Source: Streptomyces sp. BK239 (GTDB taxonomy: Bacteria; Actinomycetota; Actinomycetes; Streptomycetales; Streptomycetaceae). From it: a stretch of 64,000 nt of DNA. Below the pieces are notes generated by a model that had not been told where the DNA came from, searched no databases, and saw only the letters and a list, made by a program, of their open reading frames with translations. Shown one piece after another: positions 8,039-15,755 of this stretch; positions within the stretch are counted from its first letter, which is position 1; each line of letters starts with the position of its first letter. The translations under genes were made by a program, and so were the position numbers. The stretch lies in contig NZ_SHKS01000008.1 of the NCBI RefSeq assembly GCF_004217285.1, positions 62,001 to 126,000 of the forward strand, written 5' to 3'.

Positions 8039-8263
8039 GCGCGCGGGTCGAGGACGACGATGGCCACCCGTACCTGGTCGTACGTGGCGGTCACTGCGGA
8101 CCGGCGCGCCTGCTGCCAATAATCGTGGCGAACGAGAGCACGGGGGAAGTCTGGCACAAGCCTCCCCCGCGCTCACCGACCGTCTCAGGATGCGGTCGCC
8201 CGACGGACGGTAATCGGACGGCGTCGCCCGGGGCGCCGCCTGGGGCGCTCCCGGGCGGGCGGC

Positions 8264-9352
8264 TCAGCCCAGTTCGTGCATCCAGCCGTGCTTGTCCTCG
8301 GCCGTTCCCCGCTGGATGTCGAGCAGCGCCCTGCGCAGCTTCATGGTGACCTCACCGGGGCGCCCGTCGGACTGCTTCCACTCGGCCCCGGTGCGCTTGA
8401 CGGTGCCCACGGGGGTGATGACCGCGGCGGTGCCGCAGGCGAAGACCTCGGTCAGCTCGCCGCTCTCGGCGTCCCGCTGCCACTGGTCGACGGAGACGCG
8501 GCCCTCCTCGGCCCGGTAACCGAGGTCGCGGGCGACGGACAGCAGGCTGTCGCGGGTGACGCCTTCGAGGATGGAACCGGTCAGGGACGGCGTGACGATC
8601 CGGTCGCCGTAGACGAAGTAGAGGTTCATCCCGCCGAGCTCCTCCACCCAGGTGCGCTCGACCGCGTCGAGGTAGCAGACCTGGGCGCAGCCGTGGGCCG
8701 CGGCCTCGGCCTGGGCGAGGAGGGAGGCGGCGTAGTTGCCGCCCGTCTTGGCGTCGCCCATGCCGCCGGGGACGGCGCGGACGTAGTCCTCGGAGACCCA
8801 GATGGACACGGGCTCGACGCCGCCCGGGAAGTAGGCGCCGGCCGGGGAGGCGATGACGATGAAGAGGTACTCGTTGGCGGGCTTGACGCCCAGGCCGACC
8901 TCGGTGGCGATCATGAAGGGGCGCAGGTAGAGGGAGTCCTCGCCGCCGTGCGCGGGCACCCAGTCCTTGTCCTGGGCGACCAGCGCGTCGCACGCCGCGA
9001 CGAAGGTCTCGACCGGCAGCTCGGGCATGGCGAGGCGGCGGGCGGAGCGCTGGAAGCGCTTGGCGTTCTGGTCGGGGCGGAAGGTGGCGACCGAGCCGTC
9101 GGGGCGGCGGTAGGCCTTGAGACCCTCGAAGATCTCCTGGGCGTAGTGCAGGACGTTGGTGGCCGGGTCGAGGGGGATCGGCGCGTACGGAACGAGCTGG
9201 CCGTCGTGCCAGCCGCGGCCCTCGGTCCACTTGATCGTCACCATGTGGTCGGTGAAGTGGCGGCCGAAGCCGGGGTTGGCCAGAACCGCCTCGCGCTCGG
9301 CGGCGGCGAGCGGGTGCGCGGAGGGCTTGAGCTCGATCGTGGGCGTCGTCAT
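8264..9352 (-). CDS. ilvE: Branched-chain amino acid aminotransferase
   Basis: A 362-residue class IV PLP aminotransferase that performs the last step of valine, leucine and isoleucine synthesis. Typical motifs are visible: RGWHDGQLVPYAPIPLDPA at the N terminus, YAQEIFEGLKAYRR, LYLRPFMIATE, the PLP-lysine region GDAKTGGNYAASLLAQ, WVEELGGMNLYFV and EVFACGTAAVITPVG. The length is normal for actinobacterial IlvE. It sits between leuB and cimA on the same strand. The start ATG has AAGGA 9 bases upstream and overlaps the stop of a short upstream ORF (ATGA), so translational coupling is possible. Confidence 0.96.
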   Translation of the reverse strand: MTTPTIELKPSAHPLAAAEREAVLANPGFGRHFTDHMVTIKWTEGRGWHDGQLVPYAPIPLDPATNVLHYAQEIFEGLKAYRRPDGSVATFRPDQNAKRFQRSARRLAMPELPVETFVAACDALVAQDKDWVPAHGGEDSLYLRPFMIATEVGLGVKPANEYLFIVIASPAGAYFPGGVEPVSIWVSEDYVRAVPGGMGDAKTGGNYAASLLAQAEAAAHGCAQVCYLDAVERTWVEELGGMNLYFVYGDRIVTPSLTGSILEGVTRDSLLSVARDLGYRAEEGRVSVDQWQRDAESGELTEVFACGTAAVITPVGTVKRTGAEWKQSDGRPGEVTMKLRRALLDIQRGTAEDKHGWMHELG

Positions 9353-9444
9353 GAGTGGGTGTCCTTCACCGGTTGTAGTGACGGGCCGCGCTCACGCCCC
9401 GCACGGCCGGTGGCCAGTGCTAGGACGTCCGAGCATTCCCTCAT
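9349..9444 (-). CDS. Possible 31-codon upstream ORF coupled to ilvE
   Basis: On the minus strand an ATG at 9444 follows GGAG by 7 bases. It opens 31 codons (peptide begins MRECSDVLALATGRAG) whose TGA overlaps the ilvE ATG as ATGA. The peptide is not rich enough in Val, Leu or Ile to be an obvious attenuator leader. It could be a coupling or regulatory uORF, or chance. Confidence 0.3.
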   Translation of the reverse strand: MRECSDVLALATGRAGRERGPSLQPVKDTHS

Positions 9445-9525
9445 TCCGCGGCTCCGCGTTCGATTGTCTCAAGCGGGGTGCCACGGAGGAAAACGGCGTG
9501 AATGCGGCCCGGGATGATGGTGTCA

Positions 9526-9555
9526 CCCGGCGGCGGACATGCGGAAGCCGCCGGG
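9526..9555 (-). terminator. Possible terminator after leuB
   Basis: A 9 bp perfect inverted repeat (9526-9534 with 9547-9555, 12-base loop), about 47 bases after the leuB stop. There is no T tract, so it may stabilise rather than end the transcript. Confidence 0.5.
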
Positions 9556-9601
9556 CGCTGAGGCGACCCGGCGGCTGCGTGCAAGCTGCGTGCGGCCCGG
9601 G

Positions 9602-10645
9602 TCAGCCGGCTACGCGTACGGCGAGCGCGTCGCCGATCTCGGAGGTGGAGCGGGCGGGCTTGCCGGTGCGCTCGGCGAGGTCGGCCGAGACGGCGTCCTC
9701 GATGCGGCCGGCCTCGGCGTCGTAGCCGAGGTGGCGCAGGAGGAGCGCGACGGACAGGACCGTGGCGGTGGGGTCGGCCTTGCCCTGGCCGGCGATGTCC
9801 GGGGCGGAGCCGTGGACCGGCTCGAACATGGACGGGAACTCGCCGGACGGGTTGATGTTCCCGGAGGCGGCCACGCCGATGCCGCCGGAGACGGCCGCGG
9901 CGAGGTCGGTGATGATGTCGCCGAAGAGGTTGTCGGTGACGATGACGTCGAAGCGCTCGGGCTGGGTGACCAGGTAGATGGTCGCCGCGTCGACGTGCAT
10001 GTACTCGGTGGTGACCTCGGGGAACTCCGCCGCGACCTTGTTGAAGACATTCGTCCACAGGTGGCCGGCGAAGGTCAGCACGTTGTTCTTGTGGATCAGC
10101 GCGAGCTTCTTGCGCGGGCGGGCCTGGGCGCGGGCGAAGGCGTCGCGGACCACGCGCTCGACGCCGAAGGCCGTGTTGACGGACACCTCGGTGGCGACCT
10201 CGTGCTCGGTGCCCTTGCGGATCGTGCCGCCATTGCCCGTGTAGGGGCCCTCGGTGCCCTCGCGGACGACGACGAAGTCGATCCGCGGCTCGCCGGCGAG
10301 CGGGGTGGCGACGCCCGGGAGCAGCTTCGACGGACGCAGGTTGACGTGGTGGTCGAAGGCGAAGCGGAGCTTGAGCAGGAAGCCGCGCTCCAGCACGCCG
10401 GAGGGGACGCTCGGGTCGCCGATCGCGCCGAGCAGGATCACGTCGTGCCGCTTGAGGGCGTCGAGGTCGGCGTCGGTGAGCGTCTCACCGGTGGCGTGGT
10501 AGCGCTGGGCGCCGAAGTCGTACTCCTTGGTCTCCAGCTTCACATCCTGCGGGAGGACGGCGGAGAGGACCTTGAGGCCTTCGGCCACGACTTCCTGGCC
10601 GATGCCGTCACCGGGGATCACTGCGAGATCGATGCTGCGAGACAT
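9602..10645 (-). CDS. leuB: 3-Isopropylmalate dehydrogenase
   Basis: A 347-residue NAD-dependent 3-isopropylmalate dehydrogenase that makes 2-oxoisocaproate for leucine synthesis. Seen: the N-terminal IPGDGIGQEV, GAIGDPSV and LRFAFDHHVNLRP with substrate-binding Arg residues, VVREGTEGPYTGNGG, the Mg-binding and catalytic segment HKNNVLTFAG then VTDNLFGDIITDLAAAVSGG, and the NAD-binding MFEPVHGSAPDIAGQGKADPTA. This is the actinobacterial LeuB type, which is shorter than the proteobacterial form. ilvE lies 249 bp downstream on the same strand. The divergent, broken phosphatase gene begins 132 bp upstream. Confidence 0.96.
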   Translation of the reverse strand: MSRSIDLAVIPGDGIGQEVVAEGLKVLSAVLPQDVKLETKEYDFGAQRYHATGETLTDADLDALKRHDVILLGAIGDPSVPSGVLERGFLLKLRFAFDHHVNLRPSKLLPGVATPLAGEPRIDFVVVREGTEGPYTGNGGTIRKGTEHEVATEVSVNTAFGVERVVRDAFARAQARPRKKLALIHKNNVLTFAGHLWTNVFNKVAAEFPEVTTEYMHVDAATIYLVTQPERFDVIVTDNLFGDIITDLAAAVSGGIGVAASGNINPSGEFPSMFEPVHGSAPDIAGQGKADPTATVLSVALLLRHLGYDAEAGRIEDAVSADLAERTGKPARSTSEIGDALAVRVAG

Positions 10646-10777
10646 GCGGGCACCCTACTCCTCGTCCCATGGGATGACACAGATCGTCCGGCATACGGAC
10701 AGCCGATGCGGGGTGAACCGGCCGCGGATTCCCTCGTTCGCCGGACGGCCGTCGGGGCCTGCGGGGAGGGTGGGGGC

Positions 10778-12446
10778 ATGGAGACACCGGACGTCGGCAT
10801 TCCGCCCCGGCTCGCGGAGCGGATGAGCATGGCCGAGCAGTACGAGTACCTGTGGAGCGCGCACCGTCGGGCGAGGCCGTCGCGCCGCCGGGCGCTGGCG
10901 GGCGCCGGGGCGCTGGCGGGCTCGGTCGCGGGCGGGCTGCTCACCGGATGCTCCCCGGCCGCGCCCGCGCCGCGGCCCACGGCCGGAGAGGTCGCCGGCC
11001 GCGACGCCGTCCCCTTCGGCCGCCATCTCTCCTTCGGCACCGACCCGCGTACCCGGATGCGGGTCTCCTGGCAGGTGCCCGCCCCGGTGCGCCGTCCGTT
11101 CGTCCGCCTCGGCGCCCCCCGACGCGCTGGGCGCGAAGGCCGAGGCCGAGGTGCGCTCCCTGTACACGCCCGGGGTCCGGGGTGTGCGCCCGGCCGTGGA
11201 GCAGTACTACGTGCACGCGGCCCTGGACGATCTGCTGCCGGGCACGACGTACTACTACGGCGTCGGCCACGACGGTTTCGACCCGGCCGCCCTGGAGCAC
11301 CGCGCCTCGATCGCGTCGTTCCGCACGGCGCCGGCCCGTCCGGAGCGGTTCGTCTTCACCGCCTTCGGCGACCAGGGCGTCGGCCGGGGCCCGGTCGCTG
11401 TCAACCGGCTGCTGGCCCGGGAGCGGCCCGCGTTCCATCTGCACGCCGGCGACATCTGCTACGCGGACGGCGCCGGGCAGGGCGCGCGGTCGGACCGCTA
11501 CGACCCCTTGGCGTGGGACGCGTTCTGGCGGCAGAGCGAGCCGGTGGCGCGCTCGACGCCGTGGCTGGCGACCACCGGCAACCACGACATGGAGGCCTGG
11601 TACTCCCCCGACGGCTACGGCGGCCTCCTCGCCCGTTTCTCCCTCCCCGACAGCGGCTTCGCCCCGCGCACGACGCCGGGCGCGTACTCCTTCGTCTACG
11701 GCAACGTGGGCGTGGTGGCGCTGGACGCGAACGACGTGTCGTACGAGATCCCCGCGAACCTGGGGCGGACGGGGGGCCGGCAGACGGCCTGGCTGCGGCG
11801 GACGCTGGGCGCGCTGCGGGCGGCCGACGAGGTGGACTTCGTCGTCGTCTTCTTCCACCACTGTGTCCACTCCACCTCGACGCACGCCTCCGACGGCGGG
11901 GTGCGCGACGCGTGGCTGCCGTTGTTCGAGGAGCACCAGGTGGACCTGGTGATCAACGGTCACAACCATGTGTACGAGCGGACGGACGCCGTGAGGGACG
12001 GCGGGGTGGGCCGGCCGGTGCCGGTCGGCGGCTCGGCCGATCCCGCGCGGGACGGGACCGTGTACGTGACGGCGGGCGGCGGCGGCCGGGCGCTGTACGG
12101 GTTCCAGGCGGGCGTGGCGGAGAGCTATGAGGGGCACGTCACCCGCCACCGGGAGATCGACAGCTTCCGGTGGACCCGGTCCGGGGAGCGGGCGGCGGAG
12201 ACGGTGGAGTGGTCGCGGGTGCGCTACCGCGGCTTCTCGTTCCTAACGGTGGAGGCGGTCGCGGGTCCGTCACCGCGGCTGACGGTGTCGGCGCGCGCGG
12301 CGGACGGCGCGCGGATCGACCGGTTCGAGGTGCGGCGCGGAGCCCGAGGTCCCGTTCGGGCCCCGCGCCGCATCCTCGACGGGCGCGGCTCCCGGGGTGC
12401 GGCTCCCGGCGGGCGGCTCCCGGTTCAGGAGGGCCGGGCGGGCTGA
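10778..12446 (+). pseudogene. Purple-acid-phosphatase-like lipoprotein gene, frameshifted
   Basis: The ATG at 10778 follows GGGGAGGG and opens a Tat-type lipoprotein leader: SRRR, then a hydrophobic core and the lipobox LTGC. That frame leads into a fibronectin-like N-terminal domain. The homology leaves the frame at a run of six C (11115-11120) and continues one frame over from about 11121 (DALGAKAEAEVRSLYTP) to the TGA at 12446. The second part carries all metallophosphatase motifs: FGDQG, HAGDICYADG, TTGNHD, FFHH and NGHNHVYERT. Five C's would restore a single protein of about 555 residues. So this is either a recent one-base frameshift mutation or a homopolymer sequencing error. The intact protein would be a surface-anchored phosphoesterase, perhaps for phosphate scavenging. 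Confidence 0.85.
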
Positions 12447-12453
12447 GGGGGCG

Positions 12454-12585
12454 TCAGTGGCCCGTCTCGCCGCCGTTGTCGCGGCGGTCGAGGGCGCGCT
12501 GGAGGGCGGCGGCGGCGTTCTTGCGGTCGGACTCGCTCGTGCGGGAGACGCGGCGGACTCGGCGGCGGACGGTCGTCTCGGCCAT
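12454..12585 (-). CDS. Conserved Streptomyces microprotein (43 aa)
   Basis: A 43-residue, highly basic protein beginning MAETTVRRRVRRV and containing RTSESDRKNAAAALQRALD. The ATG at 12585 has an excellent AAGGAG site 10 bases upstream, which is why this start is used rather than the longer open frame. I recall near-identical short proteins annotated as hypothetical in many Streptomyces, often next to the proline dehydrogenase region. The C-terminal part is predicted as an amphipathic helix. Function unknown; its charge suggests nucleic-acid or membrane-surface binding, but that is inference. It is convergent with the phosphatase gene (7 bases between the stops). Confidence 0.75.
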   Translation of the reverse strand: MAETTVRRRVRRVSRTSESDRKNAAAALQRALDRRDNGGETGH

Positions 12586-12802
12586 GGGGAATCGACTCCT
12601 TCTCACAGGACAGGGAGCACGGCAGGGGGTACGAGACGCCGGATGGGCGGGGAGCGCCGGCCGCAGGGGTTGCCTGCACGGGGCCTGGCTCACGACCGCC
12701 ATTCGCTGGATCGAGCGAGACGTTCGGCTCCTACAAAGCTAAGCGAGGAGCGCGCGCCTGTCTCCACAATTACTCGGACTTCCTACTATCTGAGACGGCG
12801 AA

Positions 12803-12838
12803 GGGCCGGCCCGGGGGTGGGTGCCCCCGGACCGGCCC
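12803..12838 (-). terminator. Terminator of pruA
   Basis: A 15 bp inverted repeat with one mismatch (12803-12817 with 12824-12838), 14 bases after the pruA stop on the minus strand. The remaining 12586-12802 stretch is relatively AT rich and probably holds the promoter of the 43-residue protein. Confidence 0.75.
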
Positions 12839-12851
12839 GTTCGACGGGGCG

Positions 12852-14483
12852 TCAGCCCATGTGCGGGTAGGTGTAGTCGGTCGGCGCGACCAGCGTCTCC
12901 TTGATGGCGCGGGTCAGGGTCCAGCGCGTCAGGTTCTGCGGGGCGCCGGCCTTGTCGTTGGTGCCGGAGGCGCGGCCGCCGCCGAAGGGCTGCTGGCCGA
13001 CGACGGCGCCGGTGGACTTGTCGTTGATGTAGAAGTTGCCGGCCGCGTAGCGCAGCTTCTCCATCGTGTACGCGGCCGCGGCGCGGTCGCCGGAGATGAC
13101 CGAGCCGGTCAGGGCGTAGTCGGAGGCCGACTCCATCTGGGTCAGCATCTCGTCGTAGCGGTCGTCCTCGTACACGTGCACGGCGAGGATCGGGCCGAAG
13201 TACTCGGTGGTGAACACCTCGTTGTCCGGGTCGGTGCACTCGATGACGGTCGGGCGGATGAACCAGCCGACCGAGTCGTCGTAGCTGCCGCCGGCGACGA
13301 TCGTGCAGGACGGGTCGTCCTGGGCGCGGTCGATGGCGGCCTTGTTCTTGGCGAAGGCGCGCTCGTCGATGACGGCGCCGATGAAGTGCGAGAGGTCGGT
13401 GACGTCGCCCATGGCGATGCGGTCGACCTCGGCGGCGAACTCCTCACGGAAGCCGTCGTTCCAGATGGACGCGGGGATGTAGGCGCGGGAGGTGGCCGAG
13501 CACTTCTGGCCCTGGTACTCGAAGGCGCCGCGGGTCAGCGCGGTCTTGAGGACGGCGCGGTCGGCGCTCGGGTGGGCGACGACGAAGTCCTTGCCGCCGG
13601 TCTCGCCGACCAGCCGCGGGTAGGAGCGGTACTTCTCGATGTTGGCGCCGACCGTCTTCCACAGGTACTGGAAGGTCTTGGTCGAGCCGGTGAAGTGGAT
13701 GCCGGCGAGGTCGCGGTGGTTGAGGGCGACCTCGGAGACCTCGATGCCGTCGCCGGTGACGAGGTTGATGACGCCCTTGGGCAGGCCCGCCTCCTCCAGC
13801 AGCCGCATCAGCAGCACGGCGGCGTGGGTCTGCGTCGGGGACGGCTTCCACACGACGACGTTGCCCATCAGCGCCGGGGCGGTGGGCAGGTTGCCCGCGA
13901 TGGCCGTGAAGTTGAACGGCGTGATCGCGTAGACGAAGCCCTCCAGCGGGCGGTGGTCCAGCCGGTTCCACACACCCGGGGAGTTGGCCGGGGGCTGCTC
14001 GGCCAGGATCTGGCGGGCGTAGTGGACGTTGAAGCGCCAGAAGTCGACGAGTTCGCAGGGGGTGTCGATCTCGGCCTGCTGGGCGGTCTTGGACTGGCCG
14101 AGCATGGTGGAGGCGGCCAGGGTCTCGCGCCAGGGGCCGGCCAGCAGTTCGGCGGCACGCAGGATGATCGCGGCGCGGTCGTCGAAGGACATCGCGCGCC
14201 AGGCGGGCGCGGCGGCGAGGGCCGCGTCGACGGCGTCCTGCGCGTCCTGCCTGGTCGCGTTGCGGTAGGTGCCGAGGACGGCCTTGTGGTTGTGCGGCTG
14301 CACCACCTGGAAGGCGTCGCCGCCGCCCATCCGCTTCTCGCCGCCGATGGTGCACGGCAGGTCGACCGGGTTCTCGGCCAGCTCCTTGAGCTTGACCTCC
14401 AGCCGGGCCCGCTCGGGCGAGCCGGGGGCGTAGCCGTGCACCGGCTCGTTGACGGGGGTGGGGACCTGGGTCACAGCGTCCAT
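12852..14483 (-). CDS. pruA: Delta-1-pyrroline-5-carboxylate dehydrogenase
   Basis: A 543-residue aldehyde dehydrogenase that oxidises glutamate semialdehyde/P5C to glutamate, the second step of proline catabolism. Catalytic Glu294 (LVGETGGKD) and Cys328 (YQGQKCSATSR) are present, as are NAD-binding motifs (VVVWKPSPTQTH, IHFTGSTKT). Residues PFGGGRASGTNDKAGAPQNLTRWT near the C terminus are diagnostic for the P5CDH1 group. It lies downstream of putB on the same strand; the two genes together replace the bifunctional PutA of enteric bacteria. The 183 bp gap to putB contains a relic of the putB 3' end. Confidence 0.96.
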   Translation of the reverse strand: MDAVTQVPTPVNEPVHGYAPGSPERARLEVKLKELAENPVDLPCTIGGEKRMGGGDAFQVVQPHNHKAVLGTYRNATRQDAQDAVDAALAAAPAWRAMSFDDRAAIILRAAELLAGPWRETLAASTMLGQSKTAQQAEIDTPCELVDFWRFNVHYARQILAEQPPANSPGVWNRLDHRPLEGFVYAITPFNFTAIAGNLPTAPALMGNVVVWKPSPTQTHAAVLLMRLLEEAGLPKGVINLVTGDGIEVSEVALNHRDLAGIHFTGSTKTFQYLWKTVGANIEKYRSYPRLVGETGGKDFVVAHPSADRAVLKTALTRGAFEYQGQKCSATSRAYIPASIWNDGFREEFAAEVDRIAMGDVTDLSHFIGAVIDERAFAKNKAAIDRAQDDPSCTIVAGGSYDDSVGWFIRPTVIECTDPDNEVFTTEYFGPILAVHVYEDDRYDEMLTQMESASDYALTGSVISGDRAAAAYTMEKLRYAAGNFYINDKSTGAVVGQQPFGGGRASGTNDKAGAPQNLTRWTLTRAIKETLVAPTDYTYPHMG

Positions 14484-14533
14484 GGGTTCCTCTACTCCTT
14501 ACTGAGCGGTGTTACGAGCGGGGTGGTGCGGGC

Positions 14534-14603
14534 TCAGCCCTTGGTGACCATGCTCCGTGCGAAGAAGCGCAGGTTCGCCGGCTTCTCCGCGAGACGGCGC
14601 ATG
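14534..14603 (-). pseudogene. Duplicated 3' end of putB (relic)
   Basis: 70 bases that match the last 70 bases of putB (14667-14736) without gaps at 63 positions, in the same orientation and 133 bases away. Translated, it still reads MRRLAEKPANLRFFARSMVTKG followed by a stop, against ...SMISHG in the live gene. It has no promoter, start context or upstream portion. The roughly 63 bp between the two copies hold small hairpins (for example GAGGCTG/CAGCCTC). It looks like a partial tandem duplication or the scar of a recombination event. Confidence 0.85.
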
Positions 14604-14666
14604 CTGTGCCTTCCCGGGGGACGACCCCCGGACCCCCGGCAGAGGCTGCGGCACAGCCTCGTCGGG

Positions 14667-15593
14667 TCAGCCATGGCTGATCATGCTCCGCGCGAAGAAG
14701 CGCAGGTTCGCCGGCTTCTCAGCGAGGCGGCGCATGAAGTAGCCGTACCAGTCGGTGCCGTAGGCGGTGTAGACGCGCATGCGGTGGCCCTCGGCGGCGA
14801 GCCGGAGGTGTTCCTCGCCGCGGATGCCGTACAGCATCTGGAACTCGTACTCGTCGAGCTTGCGGCCGGCGCGCCGGGCCAGTTCCTGGGCGATGGAGAT
14901 CAGGCGCGGGTCGTGCGACCCGATCATCGGGTACCCCTCGCCCTCCATCAGCGTCCGCAGCACGCGGACGTACGCCTTGTCGATCTCGTGCTTGTCCTGG
15001 TGGGCGACCTCTGCGGGCTCCTTGTACGCGCCCTTCACCAGGCGGACGCGGCTGCCGCTGCCGGCCAGGCGGCGGGCGTCGGCCTCGGTGCGGAAGAGGT
15101 AGGCCTGGATGACGCAGCCGGTCCGCGGGAAGTCCTTCCGCAGCTCCTCGTGGATGGCGAACATCGAGTCGAGGGTGGTGTGGTCCTCGGCGTCGAGGGT
15201 GACGGTGGTGCCGATGGCGGCGGCGGCCTCGACGACCGGGCGGACGTTGGCGAGCGCCAGCTCGTGGCCGCCGGGGAGCGCCTGGCCGAACATCGACAGC
15301 TTCACGGACATCTCGACGCGCTCGCCGAGCTCCAGCCCGGCCAGCCGGCCGATCAGCTCCAGGTAGGCGTCCCGGGCCGCGGCGGCCTGCTCGGGGGTGG
15401 TGATGTCCTCGCCGACGACGTCCATCGTCAGCTCCAGGCCGCGGGCGGTGAGCTCCCCGACGATGGGGAGCACGTCGTCGACGGTCTCGCCCGGGATGAA
15501 GCGGTCGACGACCTGCTTGGTCACCGGGGCCGCCGAGATCAGGCGACGCATCCGGTCGCTGCGCGACGCGGCGAGAATCACGGGACCCAGCAC
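14667..15593 (-). CDS. putB: Proline dehydrogenase
   Basis: A 308-residue FAD-dependent proline dehydrogenase of the monofunctional (PutB) type, which oxidises proline to P5C. The GTG at 15593 is chosen because GGAGGT lies 5 bases upstream; the frame is open 19 codons further without a ribosome site. Seen: VTLDAEDHTTLDSM, VIQAYLFRTEADARRL, VRLVKGAYKEP, IGSHDPRLI, EYEFQMLYGIR and YGTDWYGYFMRRLAEKP, which together form the TIM-barrel FAD and substrate site. It is first in a leftward putB-pruA unit and divergent from a PucR-type regulator that is the likely proline-responsive activator. Confidence 0.95.
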   Translation of the reverse strand: MLGPVILAASRSDRMRRLISAAPVTKQVVDRFIPGETVDDVLPIVGELTARGLELTMDVVGEDITTPEQAAAARDAYLELIGRLAGLELGERVEMSVKLSMFGQALPGGHELALANVRPVVEAAAAIGTTVTLDAEDHTTLDSMFAIHEELRKDFPRTGCVIQAYLFRTEADARRLAGSGSRVRLVKGAYKEPAEVAHQDKHEIDKAYVRVLRTLMEGEGYPMIGSHDPRLISIAQELARRAGRKLDEYEFQMLYGIRGEEHLRLAAEGHRMRVYTAYGTDWYGYFMRRLAEKPANLRFFARSMISHG

Positions 15594-15755
15594 GGGGCAC
15601 CTCCACATACCAACCCACACGAGGCCGTTCCCGACGATCCGGGACGGCACGGAGAACCACCGTGAAACCTAAGGATCCCTCCGATCGTCTGCCATCGACA
15701 GCTGTCACGCATCCGTGCCGCAGATCTCAGACAGATGTATGAAGGGTCGCGCGCG

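Noticed and set aside
6141..8213. 690-codon plus-strand frame opposite cimA
   Set aside because: Composition is Arg/Gly/Val rich with no family match and it is fully antisense to cimA; no ribosome site of quality.
9539..10777. Upstream extension of the phosphatase frame across leuB
   Set aside because: The frame is open by chance antisense to leuB; the ATG at 10778 with its ribosome site and signal peptide is the real start.
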